Source: Sipunculus nudus (taxonomy: Eukaryota; Annelida; Sipuncula; Golfingiida; Sipunculidae). From it: a stretch of 64,000 nucleotides of DNA. The stretch lies in assembly GCA_026874595.1 (NCBI GenBank), contig CM049311.1:52953676-53017675 (forward strand), read 5' to 3'. Shown piece after piece: positions 13,001 through 24,298 of this stretch. The first letter of the stretch is position 1; the number at the start of each line of letters is the position of its first letter. The notes under the pieces are model-generated. The model saw only the letters and a program-made list of their open reading frames with translations, made no database searches and was not told where the DNA came from. Both the position numbers and the translations under genes were made by a program.

Positions 13001-15133
13001 TTCCAGGCCTTACATTCTTGTGTTTCCTGTGACACATATTTTCCTGGGGATACATATGTGTGTTTGCTGTGACATATTTTCCCGGGCTCACATTTATGTG
13101 TTTCCTGTGACACATATTTTCTGGGCGTTCATTCATGTATCTCCTGTGAAACATATTTTTCTGGGCTAAAATACATGTGTTTTCTATGACACATTTTCCT
13201 GAGCTTACATTAGTGTCTTTCCTGTGACATATATTTTTCTGGGCGTTCATTCATGTGTTTTCTGTGACACATATTTTCCCCGCCTTACATTCATGTGTTT
13301 CCTGTGACACATATTTTCCCGGGCTTACATTTGTGTGTTTCCTGGGACACATATTTTCTTGGCGTTCATTCATGTGTCTTCTGTGAAACATATTTTCCTG
13401 GGCTAAAATTCATGAGTTTTCTGTGACACATATTTTCCTGAGCTTACCTTAGTGTCTTTCCTGTGACATATATTTTTACTAGGCGTTCATTCATGTGTTT
13501 TCTGTGACACATATTTTCCAGGCCTTACATTTTTGTGTTTCCCGTGACACATATTTTCATAGGCTTACATTTGTGTGTTTTTTCCTGTGACACATATTTT
13601 TCTGGGGTTACATTCATGCGTTTCCTGTGAAATATTTTCCCGGGCATACACTGATGTGTTGCCTGTGACACATATTCTCCTGGGCTTACATTCATGTGTT
13701 TCCTGTGACAGATAATTTCCGTGGCTTACATTTATGGGTATTCTGTAACACATATTTTCCTGGGCTCTTATTCATGTGCTTCCTGTGAAATATATTATTA
13801 GGTTAAGATTCCTCTGTTTCCTGTGGCATGTATTTTCGTGGGCCAACATCGATGTGTTGCCTGTGACACATATTCTCCTGGGCTTACATTCATGTGTTTC
13901 CTGTGACAGATAATTTCCGTGGCTTACATTTATGGGTATTCTGTAACACATATTTTCCTGGGCTCTTATTCATGTGCTTCCTGTGAAATATATTATTAGG
14001 TTAAGATTCCTCTGTTTCCTGTGGCATGTATTTTCGTGGGCCAACATCGATGTGTTACATGTGACACATATTTTCAAGGGCTTACATTTATGTGTTTTCT
14101 GTAACACATATTTTCCTGGGCTCACATTTATGTGTCTTCTGTGACACATATTTTCCTGGGCTAACATTCGTGTGTTTCCCGTGAAGCATATTTTCCTGGG
14201 CTTACATTCATGTGTTTCCCGTGACATATATTCCTGGGCTTACATTCATGTGTCTCCTGTGAAACATATTTTCCTGGGCTTACATTCATGTGTTTCCTGT
14301 GAAACATATTTTCCTGGGCTTACATTCATGTGTTTCCCGTGACATATATTCCTTGGCTAAGATTCATGTGTCTCCTGTGACATATTTTCCTGGGCTAAGA
14401 TTCGTGTGTTTCCTGTGAAGCATATTTTCTTGGGCTTACATTCATGTGTTTCCCGTGACATATTTTCCTGGGCTAACATTCCTCTGTCTCTTGTGAAACA
14501 TATTTTCCTGGGCTTACATTCATGTGTTTCCTGTGAAACATATTTTCCTGGGCTTACATTCATGTGTTTCCCGTGACATATATTCCTTGGCTAAGATTCA
14601 TGCGTTTCCTGTGAAATATTTTCCTGGGCTTACATTCATGTGTTTCCTGTGACACATATTCCTGGGCTAAGATTCGTCTGTTTCCTGTGACATATATATT
14701 TCACAGCTTAAATTCATGTGTTTCCCGTGACATATATTCCTTGGCTAAGATTCTTCTGTTTTCTGTGGCAAATATTTTCCCGGACTTACATTCATGTGTT
14801 TCCCGTGACATATATTCCTGGGCTTACATTCCTCTGTTTTCTGTGGCATATATTTTTCTGAGCTAACATTCATGTATTGTCTGTTTTTGTGAAGCACACA
14901 ACAAAGTGCTAGGAGGATCTTTACGCAGGTACACTTGTGATCTCTGACTACTTTTTAGTTGAAAAATGTTCTATTTTGATATTTTGTTTCAGATTGTAGG
15001 TACAGTTGTCACGTACGCTGTGGTGCTATTCCAGATGCCAACAAGTATAGGAAAAGTTTCCAACACATGCAATGAGACGTACATGCCTGGTCAAGTGAGG
15101 GACTGGTTGAACCAATCAGATTCAATAAACTGA
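8612..15133 (+). CDS. gustatory receptor-like seven-transmembrane protein (GRL-1), 4 exons
   Basis: Exons 8612-9607, 10123-10191, 11439-11528 and 14993-15133 join in phase 0 with GT-AG introns (donors GTAAGT, GTACGT, GTAAGT) to give 431 residues ending at TGA 15131-15133. Seven hydrophobic segments are visible. The last exon carries TYAVVLFQM, matching the TM7 signature TYhhhhhQF of the insect Gr/Or superfamily. Three phase-0 introns near the C-terminus are the ancestral gene structure of that family. The N-terminus has FYRRMELYL and [10 protein letters not shown], shared with GRL-2. The first ATG in the open frame is 8612; codons upstream to 8570 lack an ATG. Family members are inverted-topology membrane proteins, ion channels in insects; the ligand and role in non-arthropods are unknown. 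A C-terminal TCNET sequon is conserved in GRL-2. An AATAAA (15124-15129) overlaps the last codons. A non-coding first exon is possible. Confidence 0.88.
9621..10081. repeat. (TA)n microsatellites in GRL-1 intron 1
   Basis: Intron 1 (9608-10122) holds three long TA/AT runs: 9621-9680 (interrupted once by AAA), 9734-9774 and about 10036-10080. The first starts only 13 bases after the splice donor and the last ends about 40 bases before the acceptor. Confidence 0.92.
9775..9945. repeat. dispersed repeat remnant between TA runs (intron 1)
   Basis: A non-AT stretch between two TA runs is built from recurring phrases (ACGGACA, CTAAGGGCA, CTCTCTATT) and ends in GAGGGTCTACTGTAT. ACGGACA near the left end faces TGTCCGT near the right end, so the ends are loosely inverted. 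It resembles a short non-autonomous DNA-element or SINE-like remnant; the family is not resolved. Confidence 0.4.
10192..11438. other. GRL-1 intron 2
   Basis: The intron of 1247 bases is bounded by GTACGT and TTTAG. No open frame, microsatellite or recognisable element was found in it. Confidence 0.8.
11956..14880. repeat. ~41-bp minisatellite, roughly 70 copies, inside GRL-1 intron 3
   Basis: Almost the whole of intron 3 (11529-14992) is a tandem array. The unit reads approximately ttcatgtgtttcctgtga followed by cacatattttcctgggctta. Units vary by substitutions and 1-4 base indels. Higher-order structure is visible: a five-unit block of 198 bp occurs twice back to back (13653-13850 and 13851-14048), identical as read by eye, and a larger block of about 275 bp recurs from near 12651, 12927 and 13200. 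The unit length is not a multiple of three, and the Cys/His-rich open frames on the minus strand are by-products of the repeat. Confidence 0.95.
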
Positions 15134-18100
15134 TCCATAAACAGAAAAAAATATTGGAAGTATTGTATATTTGTCTAAATTTGCCTCGCACGTGGGTGTG
15201 TTTCCTTTGTTCTAACTGTGCGTTCAAATCCAAATGCATGGCAGCTCTTCGTTCTGCAACTTTTATAGTTGCAAAATAACTAGTAAACGTTGTTGTTCGC
15301 ATTAGTATAGTTACTCCTCCCAAATGGTCACCCATGCAAATACGTATTTCACCTTTAGTACAGCATGGGTATACGCATTAAAATGTTTGTGGATGTATAG
15401 TCTGTTATTACTGACGGTGTCAGTCTTAATTATCCGACTTTTCATTCTTCCTTCCTGGTCTTTCGGGGTTGTTCATTCTTGTATAGCTTTTCTGGGCTCC
15501 CTGGGGAGCATACAACCCAAGCAGCAATAATTGGCACCAGAAGGTTATCCGCTCTACATTTGCCTGTCGACCATGACCAGTACTCCTGAATAGAAAGAAA
15601 ATTATTTCAGGAATTATAAACCGAGCAATGGAACCAATCAAATATTTGGTGAATGGTCCCTATACAAACTAAGCAAGAAGAAATACAGATCTGCTATTAT
15701 TCCTTTTTAAATCAGTGGTCTTGAAATGCAAGAACGCCATCGATAATCTGACCAGTCATAGAAAGGCAAGCATGTCAGGGTTGTCTCTGTTTACGGGGGG
15801 GGGGGGGGGGGGCTTAACGAGGAGGATATAAGAAAACAATGATCTGGGAGGGGGTGGCTCGCTCACGTATTGTGCGAAACTATTATGACGAATTTTTTTG
15901 CTCTTTCCTTTGAATGTTTAAGTTATTTCCACTCTTGAATTCACCAAAATACCATTTTACATGTTTTTTTAAAGATTTAAACAACCTTAAATGTCATTTT
16001 CCTTGATCTTGCACCCATGTTCTTACAACAATCTCGTTAAAGTACAAATGTGTTCTCTATCCTGAAGAAATGTAGGACTACCTAAATGTGTGTTGTGGCT
16101 TTTGATTTACCATTGGTTATCGAATTTTATGTTAATATGACCTGATCTTTTTATGTACACTGAACAGTAAAAATATTTCCCCCAGACTATGTAGGAGTCA
16201 TTTTATCTTTAAGATGGAAGATGTGATTGTTTCTCAAAATAATATTGTGTAATATAATATTACATATACTATATATTTCAATAATATAATTTCTTGAAAT
16301 TTGATAAAATATTTTATTGAATAACAATACACTTAGTTCATAAAAAACCGTGTTGAGAACTGAATAACACTCACAAACTGAAGTTAAACCATATTGAGTT
16401 TAAGCTGATCATAAGTCGTGTGTACATGAAAAATTAATTTACCACATTTTATGCATTGGCGGATCTAGAGGGGTACACAGGGGGCACGTGCTTCCCTTTG
16501 GCGTTCCTTATTTTATTATTTTATTTTTTAAAATTTTTTTGTTGTCCTGCATATACTTCAGACGGCCTTTGATTTAATTTTACCATGGATGTGGCCTGAG
16601 ATAATATATAATCCATTTTGACCCCCACCTTTTTTTCTCACAGTAACCCGACCTTATTTTCAAGAGAAACCCTACAATACCAGTGACTGGAAACGCCCCT
16701 TGGTCAATAGACGATCAGACCTTAGGCTGCATTACCCCATACCTTTCCGAACTGAAATGCTCCCTCTCCAATACTCTTGATAACTATTGCGTGCATGTAC
16801 ATAAACTTTTTTACATATTTGAAGTAAATCATTACTATACCCAGATTAAATAAAACAGAAATATGGTATACGTTATGGTAAGTTTACTTGCATACAACAT
16901 ATACTTGTACTTTACAGTGTTCTAGAAATATTGCCATTTTACTTTTATATAGATTTATGTAGTTACACATATATTATGTAGTTACATAAAACTAAATTCC
17001 GACAAGGAAATGCATGGATAGTTACAGGTGAATTGAGCCAGGAAGACATATTTGTATGAAAAAATATAAAGTTTTCCGATAAGAATACTTCCAAATGTTC
17101 AACATCGTCATACTGTAGATTGATAAAGACTGTGGTCCCAGGAATCTATAGGTTCAGATGAAATAGTTCCCCGCCGCATCAAAATAGGGGAGGATACTGA
17201 AGGGATGAAGTTTTAAAACTTAGGGTGGAGGAAACCCACCTAGGATATTATTAAATATTTTGTCAATTAACGAAATGTTGTTAAACAAATGCTTTAATTC
17301 ATTAAGTGTTGAGTCATTTTATTTTCCAATCTCCCTGTTCTTTAATTTATTCAACAGCAGCTTCCCCTGCAACGTTTCTTTAAGAATGTAGAAGTGTTTC
17401 AATACTGTCGAATGTGTGAAGATATAGTAACTGTGACTATCATACATATTGTGATTGGTGTTCATATTTCTTAAACATATTCATTCTTCAATCATTGAGA
17501 TAGGAGGTCTCAGGAACCTCATGAAAATGCAAGTGTTAATATGTTTAAGAGTTCTTTCAGTGAAATAGTTTTTATAAATCATATGTTTCAGGGATTCATA
17601 CATTGCTATTGTACACAACGATGGGTTCTTTTAATAGCATCTCAAAATCATTACATGCCATGTATTTATTTTAACTATGCTGCTGTGTGGATGTAGTGTG
17701 TTAAAAAATTACAAAAGGTATTCTGAATTTACTTATTTAAGATTTTAAATTTATTTAAATTTTAAATACCCATTTATCGCAATTTTTTTTTCACAAATGT
17801 CACTATTAAAGGTCACAACGGACACTGAACATATTGCCTTGTTATTTTTACATAAATCCTTCGACGCTTTTTTTTATGAAGATCCTAAGCGAAGTATATA
17901 AAAATTCATATCCTTGAGGCAGTTACGCTGATATGTGTATGTGTCCACATCATAAAGGAAATATTTTTTTTAATTTACATTGGCAATGAGGTCACTTCTC
18001 TTTAATATTTGGCGAAAATTCCCTGTAAATGAATAAATTGATATAATAGCGTTGTTGTCCACTTAAGGCCTATAGCCAGGAAATTTGAAGTGATATGTTT

Positions 18101-18416
18101 CTATAAGTTTTGTAATGTTTTGTTAGCGCGGCGGCCATTTCTACGAATTTCATTAACATTCCAGTATGCCTGGCAATACCTTTCGCACAGTGGCTAGTGT
18201 ATTCTTTGGCCAATGATAATAACTTAAAAGGAATACTTGCCTGTTGTCATTCAGTAGACACTTATGTTAAACATAATGTTAAACACATATTACTCAGCCT
18301 GCCCTGACCCCTTCGGGATGTTATACCCGACTATAACTATGCCTTCCGTTATGTTGTATACAAGAAAACAACCCTAGAGCCAGCAGTCAGTCTATTACTT
18401 AAATGATATCAAATGA
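15134..18416. other. intergenic region downstream of GRL-1
   Basis: No supported gene was found. The GRL-1 3' UTR should lie in the first few hundred bases; an ATTAAA-like signal is near 15378. A run of exactly 18 G is at 15795-15812. Near 16447-16700 a stretch beginning ggcggatctagagggg resembles the edge of a dispersed repeat also glimpsed at 43520. The rest is plain AT-rich sequence. Confidence 0.6.
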
Positions 18417-19090
18417 GTTTTGTTTAGTGATGGGAGTCGGTTTCTTTTTCATAATCGATCATAGGTTTGAACAAACCGAACGATGATCGATTATTAATCG
18501 GTTCGGACAAATATTAAGAAATATGCAATTATCTGTGAAACTATACTTTCTTAACCAAGCCCGCATGTCTTAGTAATTCTATCTTAAGAAAAAAAGTTTT
18601 TGACTTTTTTAGATTTTCCTATTATCAGTAATATATGCTTTTCAAAGTTTCATTTTAATCATTTATAACAATCAAGAATTGAACCACAAACCAGGACATC
18701 TGCTTACTGCATAGACTAAGAGAATTTATGGAGCATTTTAATGCCATACCGCCCATATTGTGCAATGTACATTTAGTTACAAAAGTCCCCGCTAATTCTG
18801 CAGCTTCCTGCCAGTTCACAGTGGTTTATTACGTCCTCCGTTCTCGCATCTGCCATGTTATACTCAGTTACATACGGAAGTTATTTGGGAATAAAGACCC
18901 ATAATGTGAAGCGCGAAATGTTGTAAAAAATCGAAGAATAATTTTAGCCTATAACATGAAGACATTCTGAAAAAAAAATCATGATTATGACGTAATCGAT
19001 AGTTGCCTTTGGTAATCGAGCGCTTGAAAGTGGCAGCAAACCGACTGACTTTCGATAAAACTTGATGATCGTCCCACCACTAGTTTTGTT
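18417..19090. mobile_element. non-autonomous hAT transposon (MITE) with perfect 8-bp target duplication
   Basis: The element spans 18425-19082 (658 bp). Its ends are TAGTGATGGGA on the left and, read on the other strand, TAGTGGTGGGA on the right, which is 10 of 11 bases inverted. It is flanked directly by identical 8-mers GTTTTGTT at 18417-18424 and 19083-19090. An 8-bp target duplication with short TAG/CAG-type inverted ends is the hallmark of the hAT superfamily. AATCGAT-type motifs cluster just inside both ends. There is no transposase frame, so it would need a transposase supplied from elsewhere. Confidence 0.88.
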
Positions 19091-20659
19091 TTTTATATTT
19101 ATTTATAATAAGAAAGTGTCAAGCAGGTAGGTGTGGACACAGCAGTGGTTTGTTTGCACAGGGCTGCAGGCCTGTATGAACCAGTTACTCATTGACAGTT
19201 TAGCAAATGTGGTTTGTAATTTAGGCTTTTATTGAAGCAGGCATTATGGACGTGCTTATACCGTTTTAACAGCATTTGGACTTTCCCGTACATCCATTTA
19301 TCAATCAGCGATCCAGTAGTCAGTTAATAAGCTCATGTTCCCCGCACCTTGGTAACTTTAATTTGTGTTTATACACTGGACTGTATCACGCTAGCTACCT
19401 AACTCCACATATTTACAGTCAATCGTTATCTGAATTCGTTGAACATAAAAATCCTGTTACAAAAGTTTCTAATAGTATACTTATGCCCCATTTGTAAAAA
19501 AAAAAAATAAGTATTTTTTTTTGTACCAATGGGTTTCGCAGATTGATCCACGACGCTGGACACAGAATTATGTGGGATTATGTTCCGTTGATAATATGCA
19601 TTGCGGTAATAGTGAGTTTTTTTACAGATACAAGTACACCCAACAAAACATCGACTAGAAACCTTCAACGAAAATATTTACAAATTACAACAATAGAAGT
19701 ACAATGCCCTACATAGAAAGTATTATAAACAATTTGCTTATAAAATGGCCTCTGCATGATTAAACTGGTGAGAGTGAATACAGACCATTGGTTTGTATGC
19801 AGATTAGTTTTTATCGGGTCTTTGTGATGATTATGTAAATTAACTATGTACAAAGTACGTAGAGATCAAAACAATGCTAAAATAACACGTACAGGGAAGT
19901 TCCTGACAGTTCATACCACAGGCACCTGACGTGTAAATCCTTAATAATTAAAAAGTTTTTCTTTCTAAAAATAAACGACGTACATACGTAAGAAAGCTCT
20001 GTTAAATAAAGCACCTACGTTGTCTTCTTTCTGTACTTGTCAGTACATCCTCACTTCAAATCATTTGTTTTCAATTATTTTACAGTCATCGCAACGATAT
20101 CCGTTGGTGTTTACCAAGGAAACCACTTGATTCATTTATTGAAACCACATAAATGAACTCAAACTGTTTATATAACTTCATAGAAAGTATATGGTTGCTG
20201 CATCCCAAAAGATTTACCTTGGCAGCACAGACTCTCGATGGGTCAAAATAAATCGTCAAAATTAAATTTAACTAAGGCGAAATATCATAGAAACCCTTCC
20301 TGTATAGTTATACCATTAAATGAAATGTTTTTCTTTGGTATGATGTCAAAGGCAGCCATAATGACAGTTGTTTAAATGTGCCGATGTCATTTAAACACTT
20401 GATTGAATCTAAAATTCGAACATTATATGCAGATGTGGCCTCTTTTATGAAAGCGGGAACTGTGTAAATTCTCTACACTTAGTTTGTTATACAGGATGGA
20501 TCATACATCTACTTGTGGCTCGAGCAATCATTCTTGGGACATGATCGTGCGGGAACAATTTATCCCCAATGAGAAGAGGGCAATTATAATATTAAATTGA
20601 TTTGAACGGCATAACCTTAAACATGCGGTTTAATAACAAATACGTATGTTAATGATCAA
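19091..20659. other. intergenic, nothing recognised
   Basis: AT-rich sequence without a supported open frame, array or element edge. Confidence 0.6.
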
Positions 20660-20890
20660 AGTTTAGATTGACCAATACCTGAAGAACATGTTAGAACAAT
20701 ATCTGGTAGTGCCAGTAATCAAAGGTTCAGAAGAGAGAATGCGAGACTGTGCATTTTTTCGAACATGTTAAGGTAGTAGTTTCTAGGTCAAACAGTTATT
20801 ATTTATACCCTGTTAATGGGAAGACCGTCGGAAGGACGACGGACATAGGGTGATCCTATGGCTCAGATGAAACATGTTCTGCTGAGCTCA
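20660..20890. repeat. dispersed repeat copy ending in a ggacgacgg block (copy 1)
   Basis: The sequence gtttctaggtc, followed by a ttaatgg / cggaaggacgacgga block and ending ctgagctcaactc, matches in order the right part of the array at 62650-62800 (tttctaggtcc, ttaacgg, ggacgacggacg, ctcagctaaaatg). Such purine-rich ggacgg ends are common in mollusc dispersed repeats. Only the right edge (near 20890) is defined; the left edge is a guess. Confidence 0.5.
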
Positions 20891-21447
20891 ACTCAAATGA
20901 CTCGGATGTATTTACCCTGTCTACTAGTGGTGGGATATACATTTATTAGCAGACTTTGTAAAGATCTTTTAGAATATATATATGTTATACCATCATCAGT
21001 TGATAATGAGAAAGTAAATAGATTTAGCTTGCCATTTGTAGTGCACAGGAATACATAAATTCGGTCATAACAGTATACCATGTTGACATTGACTTCACCA
21101 TGTTACGATAAAAAATGATTTAAATTGAAAATAGTAAGTGCTGGTGGATGTAACTATTGCTGTGGAATTGGTTCTATGGAGCACTACTTATTGAACGTCA
21201 TGTGATACGTAATATATGTCTAGGCATGGTAGACAGATATATTTCAAAGCTACCTACAACTTTTTGTGAGAGACTTTATACTTGGAATTTTAATGTTTTA
21301 CTGCTTAGCTCCAATTGTGATAATATTCCGAGACAGTGTTAGCGTGGCATGATATACTGCGACACTGGAAGTGATCATTCAGTAAATCTTGTTCAGTTAC
21401 TTGCATGTGTTGTTGTCTTCGACCCGACATTCATTGCCCTGTATCGA
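20891..21447 (+). repeat. possible 5' LTR region of the second gypsy element
   Basis: This non-coding stretch lies directly upstream of a primer-binding-site-like motif and a gag remnant, where the 5' LTR should be. A TGTTACGATAAA start near 21101 and a ...TTCA end near 21432 are possible limits. No second LTR copy was found in the window, so this rests on position only. Confidence 0.25.
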
Positions 21448-21465
21448 TGGTGGCAGCGGTGCTAA
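21448..21465 (+). other. candidate primer-binding site of the gypsy element
   Basis: TGGTGGCAGCGGTG sits about 30 bases upstream of the gag ATG. Gypsy primer-binding sites usually begin TGG and lie just inside the 5' LTR. The cognate tRNA was not identified. Confidence 0.4.
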
Positions 21466-21478
21466 CAGTAACGATAAT

Positions 21479-21830
21479 ATGATGAAGTTTACTCCGCCGG
21501 ACGGATTCCGTTTCGACAGGCCGTCATATTGGCCGCAGTGGCGCCAAAAATTCGAAAGATACCGGGTCGATTCAAAACTCGACAAAGAACCAGGTCCCGT
21601 GCAGGTCACACTTTGATATATTCTATGGGTCCTGAAGCCGAAAACATATTCATGGCATTCAGCTTCGACAGCGATGATGATAAGGACAATTATGATATAA
21701 TGACAACGAAATTCAATGAAAATTTTATACCCAAACGTAATATCATATTTGAACGCGCCAGTTTCACCAGCGTCATCAACAAAAGGGCGAATCCGTTGAG
21801 GCGTACATTAAGCCGTCGGGTCACTTAAGC
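21479..21830 (+). pseudogene. gag: gypsy (K02A2.6-like) gag remnant
   Basis: Starting at ATG 21479, the frame reads PPDGFRFDRPSYWPQWRQKF, then after a frame change near 21605 it reads LIYSMGPEAENIF and DNYDIMTTKFNENF. This is the capsid-like N-terminal half of gag in K02A2.6-type metazoan gypsy elements. The reading is lost after about 21830, with only vague gag-like residues to about 21930. The rest of gag, including any zinc knuckle, and the protease are not visible. Gag normally packages the element RNA; this copy is truncated and frameshifted. Confidence 0.7.
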
Positions 21831-23099
21831 CTGCGTCACATTTCCAACGGCTTCCGGCCGAATTAGTGGATCGCTAGAAAGTCGCCGAATTCCAAGCCCG
21901 CAAGGAAGTCGAGCGCATTGTACGCTGAAAATCTTACCTGTTACATATCGTACGGGGATCGGGCGGTGCCCATTAAATAATGGTGATCAAAAATCGCTCG
22001 GCGGCCGTCGGTAGTCGGGCGAAGGCCGCCCGGCATAATGGCAGGCGCCCTCCGAGTTGTGGTCGATGGTCATTAGGTCTGACGATGCCCGCCAGACACC
22101 CGGGCAACGCCCGGGCGGGCTCCGCCAGACGTCCTGCCTGACGTCGTCCGACGTCCGCTCCTCGAGTATATATGAGTTGACAGGAGGAGCCCGGCCGGGC
22201 GCCGAAGTAGTCGCGCGACGGCGGCCCGACACCAGCACGGAGTGTGTTTGCAGCTCGTTCGACCTTTTTACAAGTCGGTCGGGATACGGGAGGGGGTCGT
22301 TCGAATATCGTAGGGAGCCCATGCGAAGGCCGCGCTTTGTCGACCTGCGTCCGAAGTTTAGTTGGCCGATTTTGGATGTAACATTTACCGACGAGCGAGT
22401 TCTTACCTCTCGATTATCGGCGGAGTCTGTCTCATTATGGCGTTCTGATACTGAGCTCTCTAGGAGAAAACTAAAAGGAAGTATTTGCTCGCTTTGTGGC
22501 TTGTCCAAAGAAATATGCTGTGTCGGAAGAGTGACCTGTTGGTTAAACCTTGGCTTGAGAGAAGAGAGGAACTAGTGGCATATAAACAATACACTTGTAT
22601 GCGAACTATGCCAGGAGGGTTAAACCGTCATTCATTAATTTAATGGTTTTCTCCGCATATCTCAGGGGCGGGTCCAGGATTTAAGAAAAGAGGGGTCCAA
22701 ACCAGGAGCACTAATAACAAAACCTAAAGAAAGGTCCCCAGGTCCGTAAAATGTCCGAAAGGATTAGTCTTAAACCCTTAAAACGATTGCGGCGGCTGAT
22801 CTGCAGGATTTGGTAAAACCAAACATCCAGCATCAGGATACTGCATTCAGAAGGGCTATTTCAGTAGACACGAACTCTAAGTTTAGAAAAGAAAAGAAAG
22901 GTGTCCGCGAAGAAAGTGTATAAATAAAAAAAGCCCAAAGTAAAAGGAAAGAGAGAAGACATGAATGAGACTGCTTCCAGAAAAAGCGAGTTAACAGTGT
23001 AGAAATTAGTCAAACTATAAGTGGAACTCCTACAATGCAAGGCCATAATACTGACCAAAATAGCTTCTTATGCTATCTTACTATACATGAAACTGAGCC
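21831..23099. other. GC-rich island and degenerate sequence between gag and RT remnants
   Basis: From about 21960 to 22420 the sequence is strikingly GC-rich, with CCCGGGC and CGGCC clusters, in an otherwise AT-rich window. A TATATAT box (about 22168) sits inside it with GC-rich flanks, which looks like a promoter. Two long overlapping open frames on opposite strands (21987-22508 minus, 22057-22575 plus) resemble nothing recognised and are probably a side effect of GC content. At 22466-22580, after a possible acceptor (CTCTCTAG), one frame reads RKSDLLVKPWLERREELVAY, faintly like the N-terminus of Harbinger (HARBI1-type) transposases. Near 22672 a ggggcgggtccaggattt motif matches the ends of other dispersed repeats. 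The 22860-23090 part is AT-rich and featureless. Confidence 0.45.
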
Positions 23100-24292
23100 A
23101 CCATGGATAATTACACTTAATCTCAATGGCTCATATCTTCTTGGTGTGCTCCGATCGTGCCTGTGTTGAAACCAAGCGGTCAAGTTCGTATATGTGTTGA
23201 CCTCAAAAAGCTAAGCGCAGCTGTGAAACGCGAACGATTCATAATACCAACTGTTGATGAAATCTTGCACAAGTTAAATGGCGCAACTGGTTTCTCATCT
23301 CATCTTTAGATGCTTCGGGTGGATATTGGCAGATGCCACTTGATGAAGAGAGCTCGTGGCTCGCAACCTTCATAACACCTTTTGGACGGTTTCGGTTTAA
23401 TCGTGTACCATACGGATTTTTAAGTGCAAGCGAGATATATCAGCGAGAAATGAGCAAAATCCTAGAAGGTACAGAAGGCACACAGGTATACCAGGATGAC
23501 ATCCTCATATATGGCAAGGATGAGCATGAACATGACCAGCGGCTAGAAGCAGTCATACAGCGAAATGCTGACAACGGTGTAAAACTTAACCAGACAAAAT
23601 GTCACATAAAACAAAATTCACTGGACTTCCTAGGACATCACATAGATGCTAATGGCATATCCCCACAGTCAGACAAGGTGCAGGCCATAAAGGAGATGCC
23701 ACATCCCAACAATGTGACTGAATTACGGCAGTTTTAGGGATGGTGAATTTTATGTCACGTTATATCAATAAACTATCAACAATGATAGCATCACTAAAAT
23801 AGCTATTATGAAAAGACTGTGTCTGGGTGTGGGAGGAACCCCACACGCATGCAGGCGTTTCAAGCCGTGAAAGACGCCATAGACTTGCCCAGAACACTTC
23901 CCTTCTACGAACCAACCACAGCCACAATGGTGTGTTCTGATGCCAGTAGCTATGGCCTAGGTGGGGAGCTAATGAAAACACTGAAAAGTGATATACCAAG
24001 ATCGAAAAAGAGCTGCTGGCAGCTGTATGGGCATGAGAGAAATTTTCACGTTACTTGGTCGGATAAGAGAGCTTTAGGGATAGTCACCGGTCAAAAGCGA
24101 TTGATACCCATTATCAATGACAAAGACCTCGACATGACGCCAATCAGATGTCAACGACTACTACTTCGTTTAATGAGATTTAACGGCAAAGCAGAGTACG
24201 CGCCAGGCAAGACACTCCTTATTGCAGATTTAGTCTCACGTAAACCGTCACACAAGACAGATATACCAGAAACGCAAGGGGACGTCACGTAA
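23100..24292 (+). pseudogene. pol: gypsy (K02A2.6-like) RT-RNase H remnant
   Basis: RT begins near 23135 with WCAPIVPVLKPSGQVRIC and VDLKKL. It continues through LDASGGYWQMPL, TPFGRFRFNRVPYGF and the catalytic box YQDDILIYG near 23490, then LDFLGHHID. RNase H follows with VCSDASSYGLGG near 23935 and ends in APGKTLLIADLVSR. Frame breaks or stops lie near 23308, 23737, 23800 and 24000. There is no integrase: the reading stops where a LINE begins. The RT is of the same general type as the integrase-bearing fragment at 40.2-41.2 kb. Confidence 0.85.
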
Positions 24293-24298
24293 ACTCGG

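Noticed and set aside
12656-14563. Several minus-strand open frames with Cys/His-rich repeat peptides
   Set aside because: They follow the ~41-bp minisatellite, shift frame from unit to unit and lack any stable domain.
15009-15335. 108-residue minus-strand open frame
   Set aside because: It is the antisense shadow of GRL-1 exon 4 plus flanking sequence.
21987-22575. Overlapping 173- and 172-residue open frames on opposite strands
   Set aside because: Both lie in the GC-rich island, where stops are rare; neither shows a recognisable domain.
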